From the NCBI GenBank assembly GCA_963920575.1, contig OY986972.1, forward strand, positions 10,800,010 through 10,864,009: a stretch of 64,000 nt of DNA. The letters run 5' to 3'. The notes under the pieces are model-generated. The model was not told the origin of the DNA, searched no databases, and saw nothing but the letters and a program-made list of their open reading frames with translations. Positions within the stretch are counted from its first letter, which is position 1; the number at the start of each line of letters is the position of its first letter. Of this stretch, positions 1 through 11,202 are shown piece by piece. A program made the translations under genes and the position numbers. Source of the DNA: Narthecium ossifragum (Eukaryota; Streptophyta; Magnoliopsida; Dioscoreales; Nartheciaceae).

Positions 1-1264
1 GTGTTTTATATTTACTTGAGTCCTAGTTGATATTTGATTGTTAGGAATTAATTAAGAGTCCTATTTGAGTTAGGAAGTTATTGTCCAAAGTTGAGTTTGA
101 GTATGGAAGCATTATTACATGCTAATTAAGCATGGGGGTTTTCAAGTTGGATTAGGACTCAGTCGAGGCCTTTATAAAAAGTCCTCAATAGCTAGGTATG
201 ATGTATGGGTGATCAATGATGTGAGTTAGATGAATAAAGTAGAGAGTGGTTTAGGAGTAGCTTCTCCTAGAATAATGGCTTAATCCTCTAGCTAGGGTTA
301 TCCAGGGTTAGTTCTAAATCAGGAACTCTCCAGAGGTTGAGTTGTCTTCCTCAAGAGTTCTCTTCAACCGACGTCCATCAGTCCACCTTCTTCCTCGTCG
401 GTTACCTTCTCCGCAGTCGGCACCGCCTCCACCGGTATTTCTCTCTCCTTGTCACTTTCTCACTCCGCCACGTCATCACTCCCCCTCCACAGTCACCTTC
501 CACATCAACATCTCCTTCCTCTTCCCTCCCGTGCTATAACCCTAGCTCCCGCTTGCCATCCTCTCCTGTACCCTCTCCGGCCACCCCCATCGCCACCTAA
601 ACCCACCATCCACTTCCTCCAAGTCTCACGACTCCGGCTATGCCCTTTTCCGCCGCCTCCATCACCTCCAGCGCCTTCCCTGGAAAACCCAACCTCCAAC
701 CTCCGCCGCCATCAACCCAGACCCACCTCGATTTCACCTTAAAACCTCCCAGATCCTTCCTAAGCACCTCGCCGATCTACCTAGACCTCCTTCCCAACGT
801 CCTCAGCTACTCCTAAGCTCCATCATCGTCCCCGACGCCGGCCTCCTCTAAACCCCATGGCCGATCTCCAAGATCCGACCGATCCACCACCTATCTCCCA
901 AATCTGAGCCGTTGGATCTCATCGTCACCGTCCGACGACCTCTCTTGTTAGTATCCCGACCCCGACGACCTTCTCGTCGCCGGTGATCCACTTCCGTCCA
1001 ACCTCAACCATCGGATTCCCCCTTGACCAACTCAACCAGGTTTAACCTGTTCAGCCAAGCTCGTTGACCGGTTCAACCAAGCCACTTAACCCAATCCGAG
1101 CCAGATTCAATTCCTTGAGCCAATCAACCAATCGGACTTGATCCAGTCAAGTCCTATCCCAATCAGACTCAACTAGATCTGAACCCGCTTAAGCCAGATC
1201 CGATATAGCTAGCCAGATCAGCCAATTGGACTCAATCAAGTCCGATCAGACTCAATTCTTATCA
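1..1264 (+). repeat. D-type LTR, 5' LTR cut by window start
   Basis: The sequence matches, in the opposite orientation, the complete solo D LTR at 28410-29669. Both share the run around GGAATTAATTAAGAGTCC and the pyrimidine-rich middle part. By that comparison roughly the first 145 bases lie outside the window. The LTR ends in CA at 1264, just before a Met-type primer binding site. Positions 340-1000 are a C-rich stretch that stays open in several frames; similar leaders occur in the other Met-primed LTRs here, so I read it as transcribed LTR and not as a gene. Short ATCC/GATC-rich stretches near 1100-1260 are low-complexity. Confidence 0.8.
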
Positions 1265-1266
1265 AC

Positions 1267-1279
1267 TTGATATCAGAGC
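1267..1279 (+). other. Primer binding site, tRNA-iMet type, degenerate
   Basis: TTGATATCAGAGC follows the LTR end by two bases. It differs at one base from the plant initiator tRNA-Met PBS (TTGGTATCAGAGC), which occurs intact at 23046-23058. This fixes the orientation and the end of the D LTR. Confidence 0.75.
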
Positions 1280-1355
1280 TTCGATCCTTCGACTGTGAGA
1301 CCCAGAATCTTCCGAAAACTTAGCCCATGAGAGTTTACAACAGTAATTCAAGATC

Positions 1356-1674
1356 TTGCAGGCTCAGTTGACCATCTGTTTAACCAAGATGGAACATGGT
1401 AGCAGGGAGATGGAGCAAATCTCCCGTTGGTTGTCAACTATAGTGCCGACGAGTTCTACAAAGATTGCGGAACTTGACCATGAGCCAACTCAGATTATGA
1501 CTTCAGTTATAATTTCGAGTCCTACTCCGACTGAGATGTCAACAATCAGTAAAGTAGAAGAAATCCAGGAGCTAGTCAAAGAGCCAAAACCATCAAATCC
1601 TCAACAGGAGCAACAATCGTCTGATTCTCAGATCGAACAAGAGCACATGTTTTTGCAACCTATGCTAGATCTGG
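1356..1674 (+). pseudogene. gag: Gag-like N-terminal remnant of element D
   Basis: This short open segment begins about 75 bases after the PBS. It encodes an acidic, Ser/Thr/Pro/Gln-rich peptide with heptad-like spacing near its start (MEHGSREMEQISRWLS), as expected for the start of a retrotransposon Gag. No capsid core or zinc knuckle is present. Near 1660-1700 the sequence changes to T-rich DNA without Gag resemblance, so the gene is truncated. The assignment rests on position behind the LTR and PBS more than on similarity. Confidence 0.45.
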
Positions 1675-2463
1675 GTGAAACCTTCCTTCTACATTTCCAT
1701 GATATTTTTGGATTTTTACCTATTTTTCCATATTTTTTCCCCGGAGTTTTCTCTCTCCTATCGGATTCGCTCAAGCCGCGGCTCGCCTCCTTCCCCACAC
1801 ACGGCTCGATCTGAGCCGACCCTTCGTCGTCCCAGCTCACAACCAAAGCCCATCGACTCGTCCCTGAGCCGCCACCCCAACGCCGCCCTGCGACGCCGTC
1901 CTCTCCACCTACCCACTGAGGAAGCATTGGCGTCCTTCCTCGAAGCCACAGTGGTTGACCACGACCATGATCGAGGATTGGATCGTCGAGATTCAACTCC
2001 GACGAACTCCCATGTCGCGACATCCTCCACTCCACCGTGTTCCGGGGATGATCTCACGATCAAACCTCACGAGAAAGGTCCCAAACCTTCCCAAACTGTT
2101 TCCGCTCATCCTTGGCTACCGAGGAGCACTCCTTCACTGACGATCATCGGTGACGACATCCACCGCGCCGCCACCATCATATCTGCTGCATCCGAAGCCC
2201 CATCCAGCGATCGACCGTACGGATAGAACCCCCAGGTCCCTGCGAAGCTTCCTGTGTTGTTGCCACACTCCGGCAGCCTCGTTTCTCCATTGATCCAACT
2301 CCAGCAGCTTCTCAGTCGTCCGATCAAGATTGCAACTTGATCCAGCCGTCCGATCAACCAGATCATCGATCCAGTGCTTTCGATCATCGATCTGAACCTG
2401 ACCATGGAGTGCCAAGCGATCAGGACCATCCAGATCAAGTCCGAGTGATCACAAGGCATCCTC
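1675..2463. other. Unassigned stretch between D remnant and element Y
   Basis: I recognise no gene here. Positions 1740-2230 are CG-rich, Ser/Pro-rich when translated, and open in several frames, like the LTR leaders elsewhere in the window. Positions 2280-2460 carry several GATCATCGATC-like short motifs. If element Y and one copy of its TCCTC duplication are removed, this stretch joins directly to 34057-34234, so both belong to one older sequence. It may be the LTR or leader of another retroelement. Confidence 0.4.
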
Positions 2464-2922
2464 TGTGAGGACCCGTACCTTCAACCCAGTTCGAGCGCGT
2501 TAGGTTGAGGGTCTGGGTTTATAGTTTGGCTCAGTTGGCCTTGGGATGCGATCGGTTGATCGCATCGCTGTTTTTGACCCCAGTGGCATTTTGCTAAATA
2601 TGCTCTGTGAGGACCCGTACCTCCAACCCGGTCCGACCGCGTAGGTCGAGGGTCTGGTTCAGTTGGTTTGGCTCGGTGGGCCTGGTTTCACGATCTCCTT
2701 TGATCGTTGTTGCTCCGGGGGTAATTTGGCAAATTACTCTAGGCGGAGTTGGTTTAACACACACGTAGCGCACACACGGCCTTGTAATGATGTATGTGGT
2801 TGATTAGACTATTAGGAGTACCCAAGATCTGAAGATCTGAGTTTGATCGCAAGGATCGAGATTTGAGTGGTTAGGATAAGATCCGACCGATCGGACGGCC
2901 AAGATCTAATCTTAAGCATCCA

Positions 2923-2930
2923 TATATAAG
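2923..2930 (+). promoter_or_regulatory. TATA box of LTR X
   Basis: TATATAAG stands about 320 bases into the LTR, followed after some 40 bases by a GA-rich purine run (2971-3000). The same order, TATA and then a CT or GA tract, occurs in the Y LTRs. Confidence 0.6.
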
Positions 2931-3171
2931 AACCGTTTCTTTTCCTTTACTTGGTTAGAGCTTCAGCCGCGCGCGAGAGAGAGAGGGGGAGAGAGAGAGG
3001 TGACACTGGAGGCGGAGACCTTGGACGAGAACGGTGTCGGAGACCTTGGACGAGAACGGCGATGGCGGACGGCGGTGATCACGACGGCTGGGAAGAGAGG
3101 TGGCAGCGACTTGACCGGAGAGAGAGAGAGGAGCTTGGCGCCGCGGGCAACTTGGCTACATTCGCGACGAC

Positions 3172-4996
3172 TGATGAGTGTATGAAAGTGCACTTTGAAC
3201 ATGACTAAGAGCAGCTTATTTGCTTAGTTTTCATGATTAATATAGATGATTTCATTCGTATATGTTACTTCACAAAGTTATTTGTATTATGCAGGAAATT
3301 GAAGCAAAGATGAGTTTTTAACGCGAACACTGTACCTTCTCGGAAGAAACTAGTTAATATGTAATATATGGTTGGAAAGCTCTGGAAGTCTAGTTTCCAG
3401 AAGTTTTTACGGTTCGTGATTTGGAGTTTCCTAGAGGAAGATATACTATTTTGAGTACGAGAGGTGCAGACAAAGCAGTTACGGAAGAAGAAGATTGATT
3501 TGATGCTCAAAGGATCGATCATTTTATGCTACGGAGAGTTGACAGAGAGCTAGTTTCAAGAAGATCGATCATTTTTCATATGAAGATCGATCTTAGTCAG
3601 GGCGACCCAAATTACAGCAATTGAGGAGAAATATAGTTTCGTCAACTGGTAGGAAAATATTCGTAACATATTCTCGGGAAGTTTAAATATTCTGAAATTT
3701 GAATACATGATAGACGGCTCAGATATCTACAACGTTCATGTTGGACATTTAGTGAGATTCTGGACGGTGTGATAGCAGATTGGAAGAATAGATGAAGTTA
3801 GACAGCTGGAAAACTGTTCTGTCGAAGCTGAGGAGAATATTCGTAAAATATTCTATATAACTCTGAATATTGTAAAATCTTCGGGATCTGGTAGAAGACT
3901 TCCAAATATACAACTTTCGTGTTGAGCAAGTTTCCAAATTCCGGCTGGATTGGATCCAGTTGTGACCGGAATAGGGCTGCATTCAGGAAATCCGAGTCCA
4001 ACTCAACTAAAACCCTTCGGGGTTCCCCTATATATATGCTTATTTAATATGAAATTTGAGAGGTTCCATACAGAGCTTTGGAGGGGAGAAAAAGCAAGAA
4101 AGAAGATGAAGAAATCTCCATCGATGGCCGAGTAATCCGCGGGCATGGCGGACGGATGATCTAGCGAGGACTAGGGCTTCTTCTCCGACGATGGTTCATA
4201 GTTTCAATCATTATTGTTAAACTCTTTCTTATGTATTGAATCTTCAAAGATTATTTTGAGATTATAGGTTTCTATGTGGATGATTAATATTATGAATCCA
4301 ATCATGCTTCTTTCATGATCTTATAATCCCATAGTTATCTCTTTTGATTCTCCTACTGAGTCTCACGAGACCTTTGCTATGCATTGCCCGTAGTAACAAC
4401 TGGTACTGTGTATTCTTATGGATCTAGTAAGACAAGGTTGGGGTTTTATCCCGTGAAATCTTTACTATGCATTACCGATTGTGAGAGTTGGTATTGTGTA
4501 TTCTTAGAGATCCGGTTAGATAGAGTTAGAGCTTTGTCCCGATGAACTTTTGCTATATGTTGCCTGTAGTGACAACCGGTATCATATATTCTTAGGTTTG
4601 GGTTGGATGAAGTTAGAAATATAATAAGGAAGAATCAATCGTAGGAAGAGACATCTATATATTTTGTTAGGTTTATAATTCCATATCTCCCGGTTAAGGT
4701 GATTGGGATGTGAATCCCTTAACTGAGTTTCATATGAACCATTGAGAAGATAAGAACCTAAATCCGAGTGAAGTGATTCCTGAAGCCTAGCCTTATCAAA
4801 ATCCTGATATCTCTAGTTAACCTTACATTATCATTAAATCCTTTGATCTAATTTAGTTAATTCTCAAGTTCTCGTTTGTCTTCAATTCATTGTTATTTGT
4901 GTTTTGGATATTTTCTGTCTGTCTCTCTGTGGGTTCGACCTCTCTTATGTTGTACTGCACCGCGACCGCTGTGCGTGACACATTTGAGCGACATCA
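3172..4996 (+). repeat. Solo LTR, Athila family C, inside LTR X
   Basis: It starts TGATGAGTGTATGAAAGTGC and ends TTTGAGCGACATCA. The 5-bp duplication ACGAC lies at 3167-3171 and 4997-5001. It corresponds to the two LTRs of element C (34494-45126 and 53605-60508, minus). It holds the shared U3 block around ATATGGTTGGAAAGCTC (3365-3450), a few GATCGATC palindromes (3500-3600) and a TATA run (TATATATA, near 4030). No internal domain remains. Confidence 0.92.
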
Positions 4997-6535
4997 ACGA
5001 CCGCGATCGAGGAAAGGAGAAGATCTCGTCGCCAGAGGTAGGGGATCTACTCTAATCATCGATGAGGCCAATCGGGGTGGTTGTATGCTTGTTATCTTGG
5101 ATTTTCTTGGCTGCTACTGGTTGTGTTGGTGACTCTTGGATGTTCTTCTTCTCTCTTTACGTGCTGGTACTTAGATTGGATGGTTGTTGTGGATGTATTC
5201 ATACCTCTCTCTGATGCTATGCTTAGATCCTCTGTTTTCTGTCGGATTTGGTGAGAACCCCTTCCCCCCTTGCTGTTCCGTCAGGTCGCAGGCTAGCCTA
5301 GGGTCTTGTAATGCTACCTTCTTCTCCTTTTTGCTTCAATGGTTAGAACTATGGGTTTCCACGGATTTCTCCTTCCTCTGTTTTGGTTTTTATGATGTGT
5401 GAGGTCCTCCTCTAACCGATGTCCGATGTTTCTCTGTTCTCGGATTTTTGGCTGCCGTGAACCTTTGCATGGCTTCCCCTATTTCTCTCTCTCGATGGCC
5501 TTACCATCCCCTACTTGCCAATCGAATGGTAGGGGAGTGCCTACGACCTCTGTGAGGTTACTTCTTCCCTCTTAGTTGCAGTGAGTTAGAGCTTTGGATT
5601 TTGCGTTGAACTACTCCTTGCAGCCATGGATGTCTATACTATGTCACACTATATTTTTGGCTGCCATATTGTACTAGAACATGCTCTGTTCTCCCCTGAT
5701 TTCTATAGATTGCTCGTGGGGTTGGTGATTGACTGGTTTGCTTCAAGCATTTGAGTTTCCTTGCTCTCCCTTGCTCTCGGATCTGGATCTCTGTTCTTCT
5801 CCTCGGTTGTTAGTTCTGTTGTTGCTCGTAGGGTCTTGTGATCTGTGGTGAATGGGGGGTATGATAGATTACCTTGACTGGTTTCCACCATCTGTGTTGC
5901 ATGCCTTAACTGGAATAGCTGTTATTCTTTTCCCCTGTAAAACTTGAGTATGCTCGGTGGCATGAGCTTTATGTTGGAACCTTGGCTTGGGCCGTGGAGT
6001 TTCTGATGCTGTCGCCTCTGGTTGCATTCTGCGTTCTTGGTCGGTGGATTGCATGTTGTAGGTCTTTTGATAAATGTTACACACTGCCTACGTGGTTAAT
6101 TTCCTGAACAGGGTCTATGCATTCATGTCCCCCTTTTTTTGGTCCTTGCTTAATATGAGTGCTTCTTCATAATGTAGTAGGAATTCTAACTCCGCCATCG
6201 ATTGATATTAAGTTTTTGTTCCATTTTGTAAGTTATGATTGTATTTGCTTAAGTATCGAATGTCTTATTTACATTCATGTGGACCTTAATGTTTTACATG
6301 CATAAATGGTCCGAGGGTACCCTGCGTGTATGTTGAATGATATGATTGTATGGTTCGGATACATGAAGGTCATGCAGGCCTTATGTTAGTTCTCTAATGC
6401 TAAATCTATTCTATAGTTATGTTATATTCTGTTGGACAGTTGATTGACGATATGACATGTAGAGAAACCTAGCCCTAGTTGTTTGAATAAGCTCATGCAT
6501 GATGATTGCATTAGAGGCATTCAGGCTAGGTGGTA

Positions 6536-6582
6536 GGCGATGGATTCGATCGCCGATCCGGGGTTTTCGGGTAGCCCGGATC
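6536..6582 (+). other. Two adjacent stem-loops conserved in Tekay-like LTRs (X copy)
   Basis: The first stem pairs GGCGAT (6536-6541) with ATCGCC (6549-6554). The second pairs GATCCGGG (6555-6562) with CCCGGATC (6575-6582) across a 12-base loop. The same two stems occur at 8825-8870 and 41583-41629 with sequence changes that keep pairing. The position is in the 3' third of the LTR, downstream of the TATA box, so they would be in the RNA. Confidence 0.65.
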
Positions 6583-7526
6583 TAGCCCTAGGACCGGGGT
6601 ATGGGTAGAAGGACTAGGGCAAGATTGTAAGTTTATGATCTTGTGTTGATTGAGGTTGTTATATAGATATGCCCATTTGAATGGTGGTATTGAGGTGTAG
6701 AGGTCGTGTCATTCTTTGAGTAAATCGCTAAGGGCAGTGGATGTGATCCTGTTAAGGGTTGTAGAGGTGGGAGTGCACGGAGGATGCACTTGCCCCTTGT
6801 CCTTCCCTGATCTGTAGAGGGGCGCTTGGTGATGCGTGATCCTTGTCCAGACTTGTTCTTTGTTGCCTTAGGATTGGACAGAGACGACACAGTTGTAGTT
6901 TCTTTTTCCTTGAGAGTGCCGTAGAGTGGAACCTTACTGGGCATTGTTGCTCACCCTACCTGGGCTGCATCGGCGATGCAGGTTTATGCAGTTCAATCTT
7001 TCAGGTGTTCTTCTAGAAGATGGTGCGATAATTCCAGGTGATCGAGGACTTGGAGTTTCGAGGAGATCTTCTAGAGTTCATTTACAGTTTTAATCAATTA
7101 TGTATAATCTGATGTATTCAAGAACCGAATTGTATGATTATTGATTCAGTTCTATTTGAGAAATGTTGTAATATTCTATAATGTAGATATTGAGGAAAGT
7201 AATGATATCGAAGTTGTAAAGTTGTAAAACCATCAAATGTACAGGTTTCTGGTATTATAATTATAAAGGGGGTTCTGTCAAATTTTTTTATGAATTTGAT
7301 GATTAAATTATTTAAATAGGTTTAGGTGGCTCACGCTTCGATCTGGATGGGTTTTCTGGGTCGGGGTGTGACATGCTCCCTGGTGGTCAGTTTCACACCC
7401 GCGTGGCACACACTGCCTTTGATTGATGTATGTGATTGATTAGAACCTTAAGGGCGCTTTCGATCGGAAGATCGAAGCTCGATCGGGAGAGATCGAATCG
7501 GACGGCTGTGATCGATTCCAGCTTTC

Positions 7527-7533
7527 TATAAAC
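7527..7533 (+). promoter_or_regulatory. TATA box of Y 5' LTR
   Basis: TATAAAC lies just before a CT-rich tract at 7545-7604. The 3' LTR carries the same signal as TATAAATA at 32897-32904, again followed by a CT tract. Confidence 0.6.
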
Positions 7534-7544
7534 AACCCCATTAT

Positions 7545-7604
7545 TTTCTCTCTCTCTCTCTCTCTTTCTTCTTCTCCTGCCATTGTCCCTCTCTCTCTCT
7601 CTCT
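7545..7604 (+). repeat. CT microsatellite tract in Y 5' LTR
   Basis: Two runs of alternating CT separated by a short C/T-rich stretch lie 15-75 bases after the TATA box. The 3' LTR has the equivalent at 32915-32975 and the solo LTR at 39407 has a longer run at 39742-39782. The position suggests a transcribed 5' leader. Confidence 0.75.
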
Positions 7605-8079
7605 TCCTCTCTCCAACAGGCTGAGCTAGGGCTTGGAGGCGCGATCTTCGGGGAGCGGATCTTGATGATCGGACTTGGGGGATGCGTGGAGGAGCTGCCC
7701 TGCGTGTTCAGGTAGGTGTTTCTACCTCGATCCGGTGATCGGGTTCTCCTAGGATAAGTTTCTTGTACTTTTGCTGTAGGAATACTTGTTAGAATGTTGT
7801 GTGTTTCTTTGCATGTGTAGTATAGCTTGCCTCCAGTATTCCTATCAACGGATTTCCATATTTTATCAGATGATTTTCGTATTATCACCGTTTTGTCGGT
7901 TTTCGGCCATTGAGACCTAGGTTTCAGATTTAACCATCAAATTTGTGTTCTATTCATACCTTTAGCTTCTCCATCATCTTTTACGCATGCTTGCAAAGTT
8001 TCATCAACTTCCAACTTGATTTGATCATTCAAATCCAAGAAATTGGATTTCCATCACTATTCTGATGAACTGTGCATTA

Positions 8080-8430
8080 GGCTCGACGGTCGATCGGTGG
8101 ATCGATCGTCAAGCGTTGATACGCTTCTTTTCAGCCTGACGGTCGACCGTCGCATCGTCCATTAGGCTCTGTCGCGTTTTGAGTCTCCCAGGGTCGATGC
8201 ACCGATCGACCGTGGGCTCCCTCCCTTTTTCCATTCTGTCTCACGGTCGACTGTCGGATCGACCGTCGCATCGTCCGTGAGGCTCTGTTCCGTTTTGGGC
8301 TTCCCAGGGACGATGCACCGATCGACCGTGCCCCTTGTGTTTTTCCTTCGTTTGACCCCACGGTCGACCGTCGGATCGACCGTGGCATCGACCGTGGCCT
8401 CACGGTCGACCGTCAAATCGACCGTGGGCC
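8080..8430 (+). repeat. Palindrome array CGGTCGACCG, Y 5' LTR
   Basis: At least ten full or partial copies of GGTCGACCGT, GGATCGACCG and GCATCGTCCGT lie in about 350 bases, spaced irregularly at 10-60 bases. The 3' LTR has the matching array at 33450-33810. In Y the array lies downstream of the TATA box, unlike the Athila and copia LTRs, where it lies upstream. Both strands read open because the repeat encodes a T-V-D peptide; this is a by-product of the repeat. Confidence 0.85.
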
Positions 8431-8824
8431 ACTGAGCTATGCTTTATGGTTTCCTTTGATTGGTTTTCATTCATGAAAGATATCCAATCATGTTAGGGAG
8501 CATACACGATGTTTTCACGGGATTTCGATCGAGATTGGGAAGTGAATCGGGAGTTTAACCCCTTTGACGAATTTACGGTTTATACTCGTATTTAAATACT
8601 TGGTTGATAGTAGTTTGAATGCTTATCGCTTCCCCTAGCCGTTAGCTAACGATGAGTGTTGGCTAACGAGATATTGTGGAACCTAAGCCCGTTACCGGTG
8701 AGTGTCAAGGGCTATTGTATAACTGTTGAATCTTTAACTGCTGTTGTGACATATAGAGACATCTAGGATAGATGTTTGCACAGGTTCATGCATTGTATGC
8801 ATTAGAGGCATGTCAGGTTAGGCA

Positions 8825-8870
8825 GGCGATGGGTTGATCGCCGATCCGAGGCTCTCGGGTAGCTCGGATC
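8825..8870 (+). other. Two adjacent stem-loops, Y copy, with compensatory change
   Basis: Stem one is GGCGAT (8825-8830) with ATCGCC (8837-8842). Stem two is GATCCGAG (8843-8850) with CTCGGATC (8863-8870), loop 12. Compared with the X copy, one base pair of stem two has changed on both sides (G-C to A-T), so pairing is kept. Confidence 0.7.
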
Positions 8871-9687
8871 TAGCCTTAGGACCGCGGCTGGGTAGTCAGG
8901 GTTAGGACGTGATTGTTTAATTGAAATCTCATGTTATCGAGGATGTATTATAAGTTAGCTATGATCTTTGCTTTGAGGTTTAGAGGTCGTGTTGTCTTCC
9001 TAAGGCTAAGTGTTAAGGATGGTTGTCGATGTCCCAGACCTGGTCCCCAGGCAGTGGTTTCCTGTTGGGTAACGGTGATCCTACTAGTTCTGGTTCTTTT
9101 CCTCCCAGCGTGTTGGTTGATGTTCCCAGCGTGGTCGGTTGAGAAGAGTAGGATCCCTTTGGGGAGTCGATAGGGGTTGTGGGACCCCGTGGCATTCCTT
9201 AGGCTTGAGCGGGAAGATATCACTGTCGATGTTTTCCTCCCTTCTGTGTGTCGTAGAGTAGAACCCTACTGAGCTTATCGCTCACTCCTACCTGGGCTGC
9301 GTTTGCAGTTGCAGGCGCCAGTTCTTCAGCAGTAGAGCCGGCGGGATCAGCCTTTGGCGGCGCGAGTACTTCAAGAGCCGTCTGAGGTTGCTGCAGGAAG
9401 ACTGTTGTACTTTTTGATAGTTTTGTATATAATAAACATCTTTCGAGGATTTTTGGATTATATGTATAATATCTTTTCTTTTGGAGGAGTTTGATAAGAA
9501 TTGTAATCAGATGTTTAGACAGTACAACTTGATGTATTTATAATTTGAATTACAGCTTACCTCTGGAATATAAATTGATTAAGTTTACCCATGTTTTCAG
9601 CAATGTATCGCGCCAATTGGAGATGAATAGTGATAGGAACCCTCACGCCCCGTCCTGGATGGGTTTTCTGGGTCGGGGTGTGACAAC

Positions 9688-9699
9688 TTGGTATCAGAG
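9688..9699 (+). other. Primer binding site of element Y (tRNA-iMet)
   Basis: TTGGTATCAGAG begins two bases after the LTR end TGACA. It marks Y as a Met-primed element and places 2464-9685 as the 5' LTR. Confidence 0.85.
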
Positions 9700-10189
9700 G
9701 AGGCTTTAGGTCCCAGGGATAGGATTAGGCTTGCGGTTAAGGTTTTGAGTGTGGAATGGGATAGTTCTCGGTCTAGAACATCCTTGCATGTCTGTTTACG
9801 ACTGCGTGTGAGGTGTTTATTTATCTGTCTGCAGTTGTGCTTTGTTGCTGTCCGGTTGTGTCATGACGTCTCAGGGGGAGATGTGCATGCGCACCGGTGT
9901 TGTCCGATTCCTCCCCTGACAGCGTCTCTTCCCGTGCTGGAGATGAACGAGTAGGGATTGGATGTGTGTTGCCTCTGTGCTCTTGGAATCCCAAGAGGTG
10001 GACCCGTTGTGGTCCAGAGGCGATGTTAGAGATCCTTCGACAGTAGAGGACTGATTGAAGGAGGTGACACTGTTGGTTGTGTGTTGAGAATCCCAAGCTA
10101 TTGTTTTCTTGCCTTCCCAGGAAGCGATTCGTAGTGGCGCTTGTCGGGGCCACTAGGGACACTGTTGGTTGTGTGTTGAGAACAGTTCG
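9700..10189 (+). other. Leader and decayed gag start of element Y
   Basis: This stretch is the start of the Y internal region. An ATG at 9863 opens a frame soon broken by several stops, and I cannot identify a Gag domain. A 25-base unit around GACACTGTTGGTTGTGTG occurs twice (near 10064 and 10158). The region ends where LTR fragment W begins; the five bases before W are GTTCG. Confidence 0.5.
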
Positions 10190-10401
10190 TGTGAGGACCC
10201 GTTCCTCTATTCCTGTGGCTCGTTGTTGACCGCAAGGGCAATTTGGTAAATTACGCCTTGTTGCTTTGTTTCACACCCTCGTGTGCACACACAGGCCTTG
10301 TTTTGGTGTATGTGTTTGAATATGATGGTTAGGTGGACCCCGGGATCGGAAGATCCGAAATTGGGCTTGAACCGGGCCCAATTTCCCTTCCCAGCACAGG
10401 T

Positions 10402-10515
10402 TGGATCGATCCGAACTCCACTTCGGATCGATCCGACTCGCACTAGGGAAGTGTTGCCGCCAATGGGACTCGGATCGATCAGAGGTGGAGTTCGGATCGA
10501 TCCGAATCGCACTGA
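10402..10515 (+). repeat. Palindrome array, W, upstream of TATA
   Basis: Four copies of CGGATCGATCCGA or close variants lie in about 110 bases and end just before the TATA box at 10524. Confidence 0.8.
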
Positions 10516-10879
10516 GGCGTCTGTATAAGAACGGACGCCGGGCTTCTTCTCTTCTCTTTTCCCGATCTCGTCGCGTCCGAGCTCGTTCCCGGGAATTTCT
10601 TGGAAGGAGATAGGAAGATCCAAGGCTCTGCTTCGTGGATTGAAGCAGCTCTTGTTGAGGTGAGGTTTCTACCTATGGCACTCTTGGGTTTTCTCGTATT
10701 CTTCGTTGTTTTTCGTCGGATTTGGATGTATTTTGTGTAGATCTCCATGTATAGGCGGTGCTTTCTGGTTTTGAAGCCATGAGTAGCTTCGTGGGCATCG
10801 GCTCTACCAACTCACCAAGTTTGGTGATGTTTGGCTCAGTTTTCCGGCCGGGAGCGCCGTCGGAAGCTGGCCGGATGGC

Positions 10880-11202
10880 CGGGTGGGATCGATCCAAGAG
10901 TGTTGGATCGATCCGAGCTTGGGAGTCGGATCGATCCAAGGTGATAGTTGGATTGATCCCACTTGTCCCAGGAACAGTGCCTGGGGGTGGCACTGCGTGG
11001 TTTTCCTTGGTTTTCTTAGCCGGATTGATCCAAGGGATTGTTGGATCGATCCCGAGGTTGGTCGGATCGATCGGAATGCCGAGTGGGATCGATCGACCTT
11101 GTTTGATTTTCTTTGTTTTTCCCTAGCCGGATCGATCCAAGGACGAGTTGGATAGATCCAAACGCTAGTTGGATCGATCCAAACGCTAGTTGGATCGATC
11201 CA
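10880..11202 (+). repeat. Palindrome array, W, downstream of TATA
   Basis: About twelve copies of TTGGATCGATCCAA-like or CGGATCGATC-like palindromes lie in about 320 bases. The last two units (near 11165-11200) are near-exact direct repeats of 20 bases. The truncation of W falls at the last palindrome. Confidence 0.85.

Larger units (their letters stand above)
2606..7373 (+). repeat. Solo LTR X (Tekay/Del-like), itself interrupted
   Basis: It starts TGTGAGGACCCGT, ends GGTGTGACA, and is flanked by TGCTC at 2601-2605 and 7374-7378. It has no internal region and no second LTR, so it is a solo LTR left by LTR-LTR recombination. Its length is about 2.94 kb once the nested Athila LTR is removed. 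It has a TATA box (TATATAAG, 2923-2930), a GA-rich run (2971-3000) and the conserved stem-loops at 6536-6582. Blocks near 6530-6600 and 6940-7000 match the LTR of Y and the solo LTR at 39407-42571. Confidence 0.9.
2464..9685 (+). repeat. 5' LTR of element Y, split by solo LTR X
   Basis: The LTR is in two parts, 2464-2605 and 7379-9685, about 2.45 kb when joined. The 3' LTR at 32607-34051 is continuous across the split (AAATATGCTCCCTGG), which proves the split is an insertion. Features in order: a GATCGATC-rich U3, a TATA box (TATAAAC, 7527-7533), a CT tract (7545-7604), a palindrome array (8080-8430), paired stem-loops (8825-8870), and the end GGTGTGACA at 9685 before the PBS. Confidence 0.9.
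10190..11202 (+). repeat. LTR fragment W (Tekay-like), truncated
   Basis: It begins TGTGAGGACCCGTTCC like the Y and X LTRs and has a TATA box (TATAAGA, 10524-10530). It has two palindrome arrays of GGATCGATCC type, upstream (10402-10515) and downstream (10880-11200) of the TATA. It stops at 11202, directly against the gag of element A, so its 3' part and right-hand target duplication were deleted. Candidate left duplication: GTTCG at 10185-10189. Confidence 0.75.

Noticed and set aside
449..742. Pro/Ser-rich frames in the D LTR leader, likewise 22589-22939 and 39922-40266
   Set aside because: They lie in C-rich LTR leaders of Met-primed elements, overlap in several frames, and are not conserved as protein between copies.
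4890..5132. 80-codon frame with a hydrophobic start, like a membrane protein
   Set aside because: It crosses the end of the solo C LTR and the ACGAC duplication into LTR X, so it is a chance fusion.
8131..8416. Open frames with repeated T-V-D peptides in the Y LTR array
   Set aside because: They follow from the GGTCGACCGT repeat, which is open in several frames on both strands. No start context or known domain.
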